DNA of 64,000 nucleotides, from NCBI GenBank assembly GCA_041660925.1, contig JBAZVI010000004.1:62001-126000 (forward strand). Direction: 5' to 3'. The notes beneath the pieces were generated by a model, which saw nothing but the letters and a program-made list of their open reading frames with translations, made no database searches and was not told the origin of the DNA. Source of the DNA: Elusimicrobiota bacterium. Its GTDB lineage: Bacteria > Elusimicrobiota > Elusimicrobia > UBA1565. This document shows positions 16,837 to 26,156 of this stretch, in pieces (within the stretch, counting starts at the first letter, position 1; each line of letters begins with the position of its first letter). The translations under genes were made by a program, and so were the position numbers.

Positions 16837-17355
16837 CTAGGGATTGAGCCCCGGCAGGACGAAGGCGATGGGGCGGTCGCGGTTGGGCACGTACTTCGTG
16901 ACCTCGAGCGGCGGCGGGGCGTACTTGAGGAGCGGGGACTTGATGGGGCGCGTGCGGACGGTGAGCGTCACGACGTTCCAGACCTGGGTGCGCGTGATCG
17001 GGCAGAGCTTGATGCTCTGCAGGGAGAGGAAGTTCTCGGTCACGCGGTTGCCGGGGCAGTCGGAGCGCACGAAGCCGAGGTAGCAGGCGACCTTGTTCTC
17101 GATGTCGGGGCAGAGCTTGTTGTCGTCGTCGGTCTCGAAGGCCATGTTGCGGTGCGACTCGAGCTGCCAGCGCCGCGCCGCGTAGTAGGACGCGACCTCC
17201 ATCTTCTGCACGAGGACGAGCATCGCGAAGACCTTGGCGAAGGCGAAGAGGAAGAACATGAACAGCGGGAGCAGGAGCACCACCTCGGTCGTGGCCTGGC
17301 CCCTTGTCGCGCTCCGGCGCAGCCCGGCGAACGGGAGGAAAGCGTTTCTCTTCAT
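16837..17355 (-). CDS. TadE-like pilus assembly protein
   Basis: A 172-residue protein, start at the ATG 17355 that overlaps the stop of the gene before it (ATGA). The N-terminus has the TadE pattern: a basic patch, RGQATTEVVLLLPLFMFF, then one long membrane helix and KMEVASYYAARRWQLE. TadE/TadF are minor pseudopilins of the Tad (Flp-type) pilus, processed at the inner membrane; this assignment follows from the N-terminal motif only. The mature region has several Cys residues and is otherwise unremarkable. The rest of a Tad locus (CpaF-type ATPase, TadB/C, RcpA) is not in the window, so this may be an orphan pair or part of a dispersed system. Confidence 0.72.
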   Translation of the reverse strand: MKRNAFLPFAGLRRSATRGQATTEVVLLLPLFMFFLFAFAKVFAMLVLVQKMEVASYYAARRWQLESHRNMAFETDDDNKLCPDIENKVACYLGFVRSDCPGNRVTENFLSLQSIKLCPITRTQVWNVVTLTVRTRPIKSPLLKYAPPPLEVTKYVPNRDRPIAFVLPGLNP

Positions 17356-18764
17356 GGGTAGAGCCGGGTCTGGAACTTGGGGGTGGGGCTCGGCCAGAGC
17401 CGTCCGCCGCTGAGCATCACCGTCGCGTGCACGCAGGGGCTGTCGAAGCCGCCGACCGCGCACTTCACCTTGGAGTTGAAGTCCACCTTGAAGTAGTTCG
17501 TCGGCGCGCGCCAGGGCTGGATGACCGGATAGCCGGGGTAGTTCGCCAGCGGGGAGTGGACGATCTTCATGTTCTGCAGGTGCATGTCCGGGATGGCCTC
17601 GGCCTGGAAGAGGCCCGCCTGGGGCTGACAGTTGGCGATCGTCGGCGGCATCTGGATGGGCGCGTTGGGCGCCCAGATCTGATAGGGCTGGAAGGCGTTG
17701 CTCGTCGGCTTGTTGCCGTAGATCATCACCTCCTGGATGCAGTACGGCTTGGGCTCGAAGCTGTAGGCGTTGAAGAACGAGGCGCCCGCTTCGGCCTGGT
17801 TGATGTCGTCGCCGGTGTTGAGCCAATAGGACTTGCGGAAGAAGCCGTGGCGCCCGGTCTTCGTGAGGCGGTTGAAGACCGAGAACTGCGCGTCCTCGAC
17901 GGAGCCGAGGAGCTGGTAGATCTGCACGTAGAGCTTGTAGATGTCCTGCGAGTCGTCCCAGTTCAGCCAGTAGTCGAGCGCGTCCTGCATGGTGATGATG
18001 TCGAGCCGGCCGCCGCCCGCCACGCCGCCGCCGCCGCCGGTGACCGCCCCGCCCCCGCCCCCCGCGCCGCCGCCGGTTCCGCCGGTGGCGCCGCAGCTCG
18101 ACATGTCGGGCGGGTTCCCGTTCTTGCCCATGCCGCAGCCGCCGAAGCGCAGGTGCCAGCTCGTGAAGGTGTCCAGCGGCGCGTCGCCGGGGGCCTGGTC
18201 GGTGCGCGGGAAGGTGCCGTTCTTCCAGAGGATGTCGTAGAGGCGGTCGGGCGAGGTGTTGTTCTTGCGCTCGATCATCGTGTTGTAGAAGCCTTCGTAG
18301 AAGATGCGCTGGGGGAAGGCCCCGTTCACGTACGCCGAGCGGTTGAGGAAGTCCGAGTAGTTCGTCATCTCGATGAAGGCGGCGGCGTCGACGGCGAACT
18401 GGTGGCGGATCTTCTCGCGCGAGAGCTTGGCGGTCTCGAAGATCAGGTAGACGAAGAGGAACAGCGAGGGGAGCACGAACAGCGAGGGGATCGACAGCTG
18501 ACCGCGCCGGCAGCGCAGCCAGCAGAACAGTCCTCGGCGGCTCCCGGGGAGTCCGTCCGAGTAATAGCGTATTCCCCGGAGGCCCTCAGCCTGCACCGTG
18601 GGCAAGGCGCGAGGAGCGAGTATAGCTCCGCTATGTGAGCGAGGAGCAACGCAGCGCACGGTCGGGATGGGGCCTCCCGCCCTTCCCCATCTCGTCAATG
18701 GAGGGGCGGGTCGCGCGCTATCGGGCTGCGCCTTCGTTGCTCGTCGGTTACGATGCTTCAGCAT
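17352..18764 (-). CDS. Large TadE/TadG-like protein; start lies in a repeat element
   Basis: About 470 residues if read from the ATG at 18764, which has GGAGG five bases upstream. The recognisable part starts near residue 85: RRGQLSIPSLFVLPSLFLF, a pseudopilin-like anchor, then a large exported domain with a Gly-rich loop. The first 70 or so codons lie inside the 291 bp repeat element at 18548-18838, and their composition (Arg/Ala/Pro) is unlike the rest. The native start was probably lost or replaced when the element arrived. In-frame GTG 18596 is an alternative. A good promoter (18857-18885) lies beyond the element. Downstream it is coupled to the TadE-like gene. Confidence 0.6.
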   Translation of the reverse strand: MLKHRNRRATKAQPDSARPAPPLTRWGRAGGPIPTVRCVAPRSHSGAILAPRALPTVQAEGLRGIRYYSDGLPGSRRGLFCWLRCRRGQLSIPSLFVLPSLFLFVYLIFETAKLSREKIRHQFAVDAAAFIEMTNYSDFLNRSAYVNGAFPQRIFYEGFYNTMIERKNNTSPDRLYDILWKNGTFPRTDQAPGDAPLDTFTSWHLRFGGCGMGKNGNPPDMSSCGATGGTGGGAGGGGGAVTGGGGGVAGGGRLDIITMQDALDYWLNWDDSQDIYKLYVQIYQLLGSVEDAQFSVFNRLTKTGRHGFFRKSYWLNTGDDINQAEAGASFFNAYSFEPKPYCIQEVMIYGNKPTSNAFQPYQIWAPNAPIQMPPTIANCQPQAGLFQAEAIPDMHLQNMKIVHSPLANYPGYPVIQPWRAPTNYFKVDFNSKVKCAVGGFDSPCVHATVMLSGGRLWPSPTPKFQTRLYP

Positions 18765-18838
18765 CGCGCCCTCCGACGCGCCTCGGCTCGCTCCGACAGC
18801 GCGCGACCGGAGAACACGCTATTACTCGGACGGACTCC
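18548..18838. mobile_element. MITE-like inverted-repeat element, copy A
   Basis: A 291 bp segment whose 32-base ends are inverted copies of each other with two mismatches. The interior contains further inverted repeats (ATAGC-loop-GCTAT units). Copy B at 30147-30434 matches it over its full length in opposite orientation, with the same ends. It encodes no transposase. It sits between a promoter and the pilin-like core of the 17352 gene. No clear target duplication is visible. Confidence 0.8.
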
Positions 18839-18856
18839 TGGCTCGCGCACGATATC

Positions 18857-18885
18857 TTTATAACCCCTGATTGTTACGAAAACAA
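18857..18885 (-). promoter_or_regulatory. Promoter candidate for the TadE-like pair
   Basis: Minus strand TTGTTT (complement of 18880-18885), 17 bases, TATAAA (complement of 18857-18862). It is separated from the pilin-like coding region by element A, so it likely predates the insertion. Confidence 0.5.
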
Positions 18886-18924
18886 GGCGTATAAAGATTC
18901 CGCGGCGCCGTCCTCCATCAAGCC

Positions 18925-18946
18925 CCCCTCCCTCGAGAGGGAGGGG
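18925..18946 (-). terminator. Palindromic hairpin after the phosphoesterase gene
   Basis: Perfect 10-base arms (18925-18934 and 18937-18946) rich in C/G, 55 bases past the stop of the 19001 gene. A related C-run/CTCGAG/G-run hairpin is at 63738-63755. No T-tract follows. Confidence 0.4.
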
Positions 18947-19000
18947 AGATAGAGGGTGCCGCGCAAAAACCGTCAGTCTGCGGGAGGTCGACGAGACGGC

Positions 19001-19741
19001 TTATTGTCCGTACAGCAGGCGCAGGGAGAGGAACTCGGGGAGGCCGGCCATGAGGATCTTGCGCTGGGCGGCCTCGACGTCGTATTCGACGCGGTGGAGG
19101 GTGAAGACGCGGCTCTCGTCGTCGTAGAGGCCGCAGGCGGCCCGGGCGTCGTGGTCGCGCGGCTGTCCGACCGCGCCGGGATTGATGACCGTGCGCACCC
19201 CGCGCGCCGCGCGGACCGTCTGCTCGGGCTTGAGCATCGCGAACTCGACGTAGCTGACCGGCTCCTTCATCAGGAACGCGAGCGGCAGGTGGCTGTGACC
19301 GACGAAGCAGGGCGAGACCTTGTAGTGCGGGTAGTTGTCGTGGAACTGCTGGACGGTGACGAGGTACTCCTCGGCCGGGTTGCGCGGGGAGCCGTGCACG
19401 ACGGTGAACTCCGGCCGCTCGATCTTCGGCGGCAGGTCCTGGAGCCAGCGCATGTTCTCCTGGGAGAGAACGCTTCGCGCGTAGTGCACGGCCTTCGCCG
19501 CCATCTCGTTGAACCAGGAGAGGTCCATGCGGCCGAGGGTCGCGAGGTCGTGGTTGCCGCGCACGCAGCAGAGGTTGGGGAGCCCCGAGACGAGCTTCAC
19601 GGCCTCGTCGGGCTCCGCGCCGTAGCCGACGATGTCCCCGCAGCAGACATAGCCGCCGGCGCCTTTGCCGCGCAGGAACTCCAGGACGGCCGAGAGCGCC
19701 TCGGCGTTGGAGTGTACGTCGGAGATCACGCCCCAGAGCAT
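19001..19741 (-). CDS. Calcineurin-like metallophosphoesterase
   Basis: A 246-residue protein with the complete two-metal phosphoesterase signature: DVHSN (Asp8, His10), GDIVGYG, GNHD, VVHGSP and GHSH. The size and motif spacing fit the YfcE/MJ0936-type family of soluble phosphodiesterases. The substrate cannot be told. It starts 7 bases after the stop of smc, so the two are probably co-transcribed. A palindromic hairpin follows its stop. Confidence 0.85.
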   Translation of the reverse strand: MLWGVISDVHSNAEALSAVLEFLRGKGAGGYVCCGDIVGYGAEPDEAVKLVSGLPNLCCVRGNHDLATLGRMDLSWFNEMAAKAVHYARSVLSQENMRWLQDLPPKIERPEFTVVHGSPRNPAEEYLVTVQQFHDNYPHYKVSPCFVGHSHLPLAFLMKEPVSYVEFAMLKPEQTVRAARGVRTVINPGAVGQPRDHDARAACGLYDDESRVFTLHRVEYDVEAAQRKILMAGLPEFLSLRLLYGQ

Positions 19742-19748
19742 GGGGAGC

Positions 19749-22700
19749 CTACGCCGCCGCAGAGGTCTCCGGCCCCGCGTCCGCGGACGCCGCGGGTTCG
19801 GGCTCCGCCGGCGCGCCGGCGGCCACCAGCGGCGCCGGCTCCGGCATGGCGAAGGGCCCTTCCGTCTGCGCCGCCATGCGGGCCGCCGCCTCCCGCTCGC
19901 CCGGCTTGCGGAAGTCCACGGAGATGATCTGGCTGACGCCCGATTCCTCCATGGTGACGCCGTACATGACGTCGCAGGCCTCCATCGTCTTCTTGTTGTG
20001 GCTGACGATGAGGAACTGCGAACGCCCCGAGAACTGCCGCAGCATCGAGACGAAGCGGTCGACGTTCGCGTCGTCGAGCGCGGCGTCGGCCTCGTCGAGC
20101 ATGCAGATGGGCGAGGGCTTCACCATGAAGAAGGAGAAGAGCAGCGCGATGGCGGTCAGCGTCTTCTCGCCGCCCGAGAGCAGGGAGATGCTCTGCAGGC
20201 GCTTGCCCGGAGGCTGGGCCATGATCTCGACCCCGGTCTCCAGCATGTTCTCCTCGTCGGTGAGGATGATGTCGGCCTCGCCGCCCTCGAAGAGCACCGA
20301 GTAGAGGCGGCGGAAGTGGTCGCGCACCTCGTTGAAGGTCTGGCGGAAGTTCTCGCGGGTCGTGGCGTTGATGCGGTTGATGGCGGTGCGCAGGTCGTCC
20401 TTGGCCTTGTTGAGGTCGTCGACCTGGCCCTTGAGATAGTCGCGCCGCCCCACCAGGGCCTCGTACTCCTCCGGCGCGGCGAGGTTGACGTTGCCGAGCG
20501 CCTCGATGCGGCGCTTGAGGAACTGCACGCGCTCGGGGTCCACGGCCTCCTGGTCCTTGTGCTGCGCGCGGGCCGCCTCGAGAGTGAGGCCGATCTCCTC
20601 GGTCAGCCGGCGCAGCTGCGACTCGAGGCGGCCGCGGACGGTCGCCACGCGCAATTCGCTGTCCTGCAGCTGCCGCCCGAGCCCTTCGAACTCGGCGCGG
20701 CGGTCGTGGAGCCCCTTCTCCATGTTCTCGGCGTCGCGGGCGTGCTCCTGGGCCTTCGCGAAGAGGGCCTGGGCGGCGCCCTCCCCCTCGGCGAGGCGCA
20801 CGCGCAGGGCGTCGAGCGCCGTGCGGGCCTCGGCCTCGGAGGACTTCTCCTCGTCGATCTTGCGCTCCCAGGCCTGCCGCTGCTCGAGCCGGCGCCCGAG
20901 CGAGCTCTCGTATTCGCGGCGCCCGCCCTCGATGCGCTCGAGATGGCTGCGGGTGTTGGACTCGTGCTCGCGCAGGGTCTGCAGAGTCTGCTCGAACTGG
21001 CTCTCCTGCGCCTCGAGCCCGACGACGGCGGCGCGGGCGTCGTCGCGCCGGCGCACGGCCTCGCCCTTCACGACCTCGAGCCGGCCCTCGTCCTCGCGCA
21101 GGCCCTTCAGGCGCGCGGCGTGCCCGATGCGCAGCTCCTTGGCCTCGGCGATCTGGACGAGGAGCTCCGCGCAGTGCTTCTCGACGAGCGCGGCGTCCTC
21201 CTCGATGGCCGGGAGCAGGTCGGTGCTGTGGCGGAGCTCGGCGGCGGCGTGGTTGAACTTCTGGGTCTCGACGGACTGGATGTCCCGCGCGGCGCGCAGG
21301 CGCTCCTCGGCGGCGACGAGGGCCGTCTCGGCCTCGGCGCGCCGCCCCTGCACCGCGGACCCTTCGGTCGCGATGAGGGCCAGGCGTTCGCGCGCGGGCA
21401 GCAGCTCCGAGAGCTTGGGGGCCGCGCCGGCGGTGTCGCCGGAGCCGCCGCACACCCAATGGGTGCCGTAGAGCTCGCCGCCGTAGGCGTAGCACTCCGA
21501 GAGCAGATGGCGCATCGCGCGTTCGTAGGCCGGATCGAACTGGACGTGCTCGAGCAGCGGCTTCGCGTCGGGCGGGAGCTGGCGCGAGGGCTCGTCCTGG
21601 GAGAGCGTGCTCAGCACGAGCATGCGGGCCCGGCCGCGGCCGGCGTCGCGCAGGAAGCGGATGCCGGCGCGCGCGGCGTCGGGGTCGGCGCAGAGCACGG
21701 CGTAGAGGCGCTCTCCGAGCGCGTCCTCCAGATGGGTGCGCCAGGGCTCCTCGGCGCGCAGCACGGACTGCACGGTGCCGAGGACGCCGGGGAGACCGGC
21801 CTCGATGAGGGCGTGGGCGCCGACCCAGTAAGGGTCGCGGCTGCCCTGCGCCTCGAGCGACTCGACGCGGGCCTTGAGCTGCACCTCTTCCTCGCGCAGC
21901 GTCTGGACGCGGAGGCGCGCCTCTTCGAGCTCGCGGACGGCGTCCTTGTGGGCGCCCTCGAGGCGCTCGAGGGCCAGGCGGGACTCCTCGGTCCAGGCCT
22001 TGCGCTCGTTGAGGTTCAGGCGCGCGCGCTCGACCTCGACGCGGCCTCCGGCGAGGCGGCCCAGGGTCCGCTCGAGCTCGCGCAGCTCGGTGCGGGCGGC
22101 CATGATGTTGTGCTCGACGCGGCTCTCCTGCTGGGCGAGCTCGCGCACGGTGCTCTGAGTGCGCTCGGCGGCCTTGAGCGCGTCGGCGGCGGACGCGTCC
22201 ACGCCGGCCTGCGCTGCGTCCTGACCCTCGCGGGCGGCGGCGAGCTCCGCGGAGAACGCGCTGCGGCGCGCGAGCGCGGCGGCCACGGCGCCCTCGGCCT
22301 TCTCGACCTGTTCGCGGGCGCCGGCGATCTGCGGCTCGAGGGCCGCGAGAGCGGCCCGGTCGTGCTCGGCGTCCTTCTCGGACTGGGCGATCTGCTCGAC
22401 GAGGAAAGTCCGGTTGTTCTCGGCGCTCGTGATGCGTCCCTGCAGCGCCCCGCCCTCCACCTTGAGGTCGGAGATCGCCGCGTTGGTCTCGACGAGCTTC
22501 CCGTCCACGGCGGCCTTCTCGAGACGCAGCGCCGCGAGACGGCCCTCCTCGGCCTCCACCTCGACCTTCAGCTGCGCGTGGCGCTCCAGCAGCGGGGCGG
22601 TCGTCTCCTGCTCGCGGGCGATCTCGGCCTCGGCGGCGTCGATCTCGCCGACGGTCTGGCGCGACTCGAGCACGGAGAGCTCGGCCTTGTACTTCTTGTA

Positions 22701-23342
22701 GAGCTCCGCCTTGCGCGCGTCGGCGTCGAGCTTCTTGATCTGCTCCTCGATGAGCGTCGTCGAGGTGGAGAGCTGGCCCAGGTCGATCTCGACCTTCTCG
22801 AGCTTGCGCAGCGCTTCCTCGCGCTTGGCCTTGTACTTGGAGACGCCGGCGGCCTCCTCGAAGAGGGCGCGGCGCTCCTCGGGCTTCGCCTCGAGGACGA
22901 AGGACACGTTGCCCTGGTCGATGATGGCGTAGCCGTCGGAGCCGATGCCGGTGTCGAGGAAGAGCTCGCGGATGTCGCGCAGGCGGCACTGCGTGCGGTT
23001 GAGGTAGTACTCGGATTCGCCGGAGCGGAAGAGCCGGCGCGAGACCGAGACCTCGGAGTACTGCACCGGCAGCATGCTCTGGGCGTTGTCGAAAGTGAGG
23101 GTGACCTCGGCCATCGAGGTCGGGTTGCGGCGCGCGGTGCCCGCGAAGATGACGCTGACCATCGAGTCCGAGCGCAGCGCCTTCCAGGACATCTCGCCGA
23201 TGCACCAGCGGATGGAGTCCATGACGTTGGACTTGCCGCAGCCGTTGGGCCCGATGACGCCCGTGATGCCGGGCTTGAGCTCGATGCGGGTGCGGTCGGC
23301 GAAGGATTTGAAGCCGACGACGTCGATGGATTTCAGATACAT
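19749..23342 (-). CDS. smc: Chromosome segregation protein SMC
   Basis: A 1197-residue protein of normal SMC length that forms the ATP-driven DNA-bridging dimer of the condensin complex. I chose the ATG at 23342 because MYLKSIDVVGFKSFADRT is the standard SMC opening. Walker A is GPNGCGKSN (31-39). Long coiled coils flank a hinge (about 510-620) containing DPYWVGAHALIEAGLPGVLG. The C-terminal head has SLLSGGEKTLTAIALLF and the Walker B stretch CMLDEADAALDD. About 40 Ala/Pro/Glu-rich residues extend the C-terminus beyond the usual end. ScpA/ScpB are not in the window. Confidence 0.95.
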   Translation of the reverse strand: MYLKSIDVVGFKSFADRTRIELKPGITGVIGPNGCGKSNVMDSIRWCIGEMSWKALRSDSMVSVIFAGTARRNPTSMAEVTLTFDNAQSMLPVQYSEVSVSRRLFRSGESEYYLNRTQCRLRDIRELFLDTGIGSDGYAIIDQGNVSFVLEAKPEERRALFEEAAGVSKYKAKREEALRKLEKVEIDLGQLSTSTTLIEEQIKKLDADARKAELYKKYKAELSVLESRQTVGEIDAAEAEIAREQETTAPLLERHAQLKVEVEAEEGRLAALRLEKAAVDGKLVETNAAISDLKVEGGALQGRITSAENNRTFLVEQIAQSEKDAEHDRAALAALEPQIAGAREQVEKAEGAVAAALARRSAFSAELAAAREGQDAAQAGVDASAADALKAAERTQSTVRELAQQESRVEHNIMAARTELRELERTLGRLAGGRVEVERARLNLNERKAWTEESRLALERLEGAHKDAVRELEEARLRVQTLREEEVQLKARVESLEAQGSRDPYWVGAHALIEAGLPGVLGTVQSVLRAEEPWRTHLEDALGERLYAVLCADPDAARAGIRFLRDAGRGRARMLVLSTLSQDEPSRQLPPDAKPLLEHVQFDPAYERAMRHLLSECYAYGGELYGTHWVCGGSGDTAGAAPKLSELLPARERLALIATEGSAVQGRRAEAETALVAAEERLRAARDIQSVETQKFNHAAAELRHSTDLLPAIEEDAALVEKHCAELLVQIAEAKELRIGHAARLKGLREDEGRLEVVKGEAVRRRDDARAAVVGLEAQESQFEQTLQTLREHESNTRSHLERIEGGRREYESSLGRRLEQRQAWERKIDEEKSSEAEARTALDALRVRLAEGEGAAQALFAKAQEHARDAENMEKGLHDRRAEFEGLGRQLQDSELRVATVRGRLESQLRRLTEEIGLTLEAARAQHKDQEAVDPERVQFLKRRIEALGNVNLAAPEEYEALVGRRDYLKGQVDDLNKAKDDLRTAINRINATTRENFRQTFNEVRDHFRRLYSVLFEGGEADIILTDEENMLETGVEIMAQPPGKRLQSISLLSGGEKTLTAIALLFSFFMVKPSPICMLDEADAALDDANVDRFVSMLRQFSGRSQFLIVSHNKKTMEACDVMYGVTMEESGVSQIISVDFRKPGEREAAARMAAQTEGPFAMPEPAPLVAAGAPAEPEPAASADAGPETSAAA

Positions 23343-23544
23343 GCTGCCTCTATGGTCGCGGGACGCGCGAAAGGCTCCATCGACGGCTCGGCGCCCGCTG
23401 TCCATGTTTTGCCATATTGTATCCGTCTTTTACGCGGATACTGTCATGGACTCCTGATATCCTACCACAGGCCGCCCGGAAAAATCAACCGCCTCCCCCC
23501 TCCGCCCGAACGCGTACGCGCGCGCCCATGCTATAATCGGCCCG

Positions 23545-24765
23545 GTGAAAAAGACCCTTTTCCCGCTCCTCGCCCTCTCCCTGGCGCTGGCGGCCTGCCT
23601 CCCGCCCCCGCGGCCCGGGCTCCGGCCGGCGGGCCCTTCCGTCACCCTCGTCCCACCCGCGCAGTGGCCCCCCCTGCGCGACGACCTCGACGCCGACTCC
23701 CTCGCGCGCGCGGCCGAGCGCACGCTCGCGTACCTGAAGGCGCTCGCGCCGAAGCTCACGGAGTTCGGGGACCGCAAGGTCGGCCCTCAGCTCATGCGCG
23801 AGACCGCCGAGGAGCTCGTCCGCCTGCGCCGCGAGGCCCGCACGCCCGAGGAGCTCGCGGCCGGCCTGCGCGAGCGCTTCGACCTCTACCGGGTCTCGGG
23901 CGCGACGACGGCGGCCGGCGGAGCCTTCTTCTCGGCCTACTATCAGCCCGTGCTCAAGGCGAGCCCCGTGCGCACCGAGCGCTTCGCCTTCCCCCTCTAC
24001 CGCAAGCCCGCCGACCTCCTCGAGGCCGACCTCGGCGCGTTCGGCTCGAAGTGGAAAGGCGAGGGCGTCGTCGGGCGCGTCGAGGGCGGACGCTTCGTCC
24101 CGTACTTCGACCGCGGGGACATCGACGTGCGCCGCCGTCTCGAGGGGCGCAAGCTCGAGCTCGCCTGGCTGGAGAACGCCTTCGACCGCGTCGACCTCCA
24201 CGTCCAGGGCTCCGGCCTGCTCGAGTTCCCCGACGGCAAGATGGTCGTGGCGCGCTACGCCGCGACCAACGGCCTCCCCTACCGCAGCGTCGGAGTCGCC
24301 GTCGTCGGCTCGGGCGCGATGCGCCGCGAGGAGATCGACCGCGAGCGGCTGCGCCGCTACCTCGCCGAGCATCCCGAAGGCGAGGCCTGGCTCCTCGCGC
24401 AGAACCCGCGCTACGCCTTCTTCGAGCTCGCCGACGCGCCCGCCGACGGAGAGCCCTTCGGCCAGATCGGCCAGCCGCTGACCGCCGGACGCTCCGCGGC
24501 GGTGGACCCGAAGACGGTCCCCCTCGGCCTTCCCGCCTTCATCCGCCTGCCGATGGCGCAGGTCGACGCGGAGGGCCGCCTCCTCGGCAAGGCCGACGCC
24601 TCCCGCTTCGTCTTCTGCCAGGACGTGGGGAGCGCGATCACCGGCCCCGGCCGCGTGGACCTCTACGTCGGCCACGGCCTCTCGGCGATGGAGACGGCCG
24701 TGCGCGTCTGGGACGCCGGAGAACTCTACATCCTGCTCAAGAAGCTGCCCGCGAGGGACCGATGA
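23545..24765 (+). CDS. mltA: Membrane-bound lytic transglycosylase A (MltA family)
   Basis: A 406-residue lipoprotein that cleaves peptidoglycan glycan strands to 1,6-anhydro-muropeptides. The signal peptide ends in a lipobox (LALAAC, Cys19), so it should be anchored to a membrane, probably the outer one. The MltA core has FFSAYYQPVLKAS, the LHVQGSGLLEFPDG segment and YAATNGLPYRSVG. The C-terminal 3D domain carries the conserved Asp cluster in FCQDVGSAITGPGRVDLYVG. The stop overlaps the start of the next gene (ATGA), coupling it to a second murein hydrolase. It is divergent from smc. Confidence 0.9.
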   Translation: MKKTLFPLLALSLALAACLPPPRPGLRPAGPSVTLVPPAQWPPLRDDLDADSLARAAERTLAYLKALAPKLTEFGDRKVGPQLMRETAEELVRLRREARTPEELAAGLRERFDLYRVSGATTAAGGAFFSAYYQPVLKASPVRTERFAFPLYRKPADLLEADLGAFGSKWKGEGVVGRVEGGRFVPYFDRGDIDVRRRLEGRKLELAWLENAFDRVDLHVQGSGLLEFPDGKMVVARYAATNGLPYRSVGVAVVGSGAMRREEIDRERLRRYLAEHPEGEAWLLAQNPRYAFFELADAPADGEPFGQIGQPLTAGRSAAVDPKTVPLGLPAFIRLPMAQVDAEGRLLGKADASRFVFCQDVGSAITGPGRVDLYVGHGLSAMETAVRVWDAGELYILLKKLPARDR

Positions 24766-26072
24766 AAGCACTTCCGCTCATCCTGCTGTTCGCGTCCGCG
24801 GTCCCCGTTTCCGCCGCCGGCGACGTCGCGAAGAGTACGGCTCCCGTCGCCGTCGTGAAGAGCACGGCGCCCGCGGCCGCGAAGACCGCCGCCGCGCCGG
24901 CGGCTCCCCGCCCCGCCCCCGAACCCTCCGGCGTGCTCGCCGGCATCGACGTGCTCGAGGCCGACGGCTTCCAGGCGCTCAAAGGCAAGCGCATCGGCCT
25001 CATCACGAACCACACCGGGCTCGACCGCAAGGGACGCTCCACCGTGCGCGTCCTCGCCGAAGCCGAGGGCGTGCAGCTGAAGGCGCTCTTCTCTCCGGAG
25101 CACGGCTTCAAGGGCATCGTGGAGGACGGGGCCGTCTCGACGGACACCTACCGTCTCCCCGACGGGAAGACCATCCCGGTCTACAGTCTCTACGGAGCCA
25201 CCCAGGCCCCGTCGGCGGCCATGCTCGGAGGGCTCGACGCCCTCGTCTTCGACATCCAGGACATCGGCGCCCGCTTCTACACCTATCCCACGACGATGGC
25301 GATGGCCATGGAGTCGGCCGCCGCGCGCGACATCGACTTCATCGTCCTCGACCGTCCCGACCCGATCAACGGCGAGAGCGTCGCCGGGACCGTGCTCGAC
25401 GACGGCGTGCGCCACTTCACCGCCTACCTGCCCGTCGCCGTGCGCCACGGGATGACGGTCGGCGAACTCGCGCGCCTGCACAACATGGCCGGCCGCGTCG
25501 GAGCCCGCCTGCAGGTCGTCCCGCTGCGGGGCTGGACGCGCGCCATGTGGTTCGACAAGACCGGCCTGCGCTGGGTGAAGCCCTCCCCCAACATGCCGGA
25601 CCTCGAGGCCGCCGGCCTCTATCCGGGGATCGGCTGCTTCGAGGCCTCGAACGTCTCCGTGGGCCGCGGCACCCCGATCCCCTTCCGCTGGGTCGGAGCG
25701 CCCTGGATGGACGACAAGGGGGTGCTCAAGCGTCTGAAGGCCGCGAACCTCAAGGGCTACGCCTTCGAGACCGAGAGTTTCAAGCCCTCGAAGAGCGTCT
25801 ACCAGGGCAAGCGCTGCCGCGGCATCCGCATCCGCGTGCTCGACCGCGACGCCGCCGACCCCCTGCGCCTCTTCGCCCACCTCCTCTGCGCCCTGCGGGA
25901 CCTGCACCCCATGGAGTTCGGCATCCGTCCCGAGGAGATGGTCCGCATGACGGGGACGGAGCGCTTCCTGCGCCTCTACAAGGCCGGAGCCGCCCCCAAG
26001 CAGCTCACCGACCTCTTCGAAGCCGATGCCTCCCGCTTCAAGGCGTGGCGGACCCCGTTCTTGCTCTACTGA
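24762..26072 (+). CDS. namZ: Exo-beta-N-acetylmuramidase, NamZ/DUF1343 family
   Basis: A 436-residue secreted protein. A signal peptide (MKALPLILLFASAVPVSAA) and an Ala/Pro/Lys linker precede a DUF1343 domain. Hallmarks are LITNHTGLDR, FSPEHGFKGIVEDG, FDIQDIGARFYTYPTTM and LDRPDPINGE. Characterised members (YbbC/NamZ) remove terminal N-acetylmuramic acid from peptidoglycan fragments. Translational coupling to the MltA-type gene fits a joint role in murein turnover or recycling, since one makes glycan fragments and the other trims them. The partner N-acetylglucosaminidase is not seen nearby. Confidence 0.85.
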   Translation: MKALPLILLFASAVPVSAAGDVAKSTAPVAVVKSTAPAAAKTAAAPAAPRPAPEPSGVLAGIDVLEADGFQALKGKRIGLITNHTGLDRKGRSTVRVLAEAEGVQLKALFSPEHGFKGIVEDGAVSTDTYRLPDGKTIPVYSLYGATQAPSAAMLGGLDALVFDIQDIGARFYTYPTTMAMAMESAAARDIDFIVLDRPDPINGESVAGTVLDDGVRHFTAYLPVAVRHGMTVGELARLHNMAGRVGARLQVVPLRGWTRAMWFDKTGLRWVKPSPNMPDLEAAGLYPGIGCFEASNVSVGRGTPIPFRWVGAPWMDDKGVLKRLKAANLKGYAFETESFKPSKSVYQGKRCRGIRIRVLDRDAADPLRLFAHLLCALRDLHPMEFGIRPEEMVRMTGTERFLRLYKAGAAPKQLTDLFEADASRFKAWRTPFLLY

Positions 26073-26156
26073 GCGCCCTCTCCTTCGCGGGCCCTATATA
26101 TTGTTAATAAGCCCGTAGTATTTTGTTAACAGCCGGGGGGCATACTCCGGGGGCAC

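Noticed and set aside
16837..18764. A complete Tad pilus locus
   Set aside because: Only two TadE-like genes are present; no secretion ATPase, prepilin peptidase or secretin gene is in the window.
23400..23470. Promoter for smc upstream of 23342
   Set aside because: A TACAAT and an ATGACA are present on the minus strand, but the spacing is about 20 bases, too long to call.
19665..24761. Very long plus-strand frame across smc and mltA
   Set aside because: Only its last part (from 24762) is a gene; the rest is antisense to smc and out of frame with mltA.
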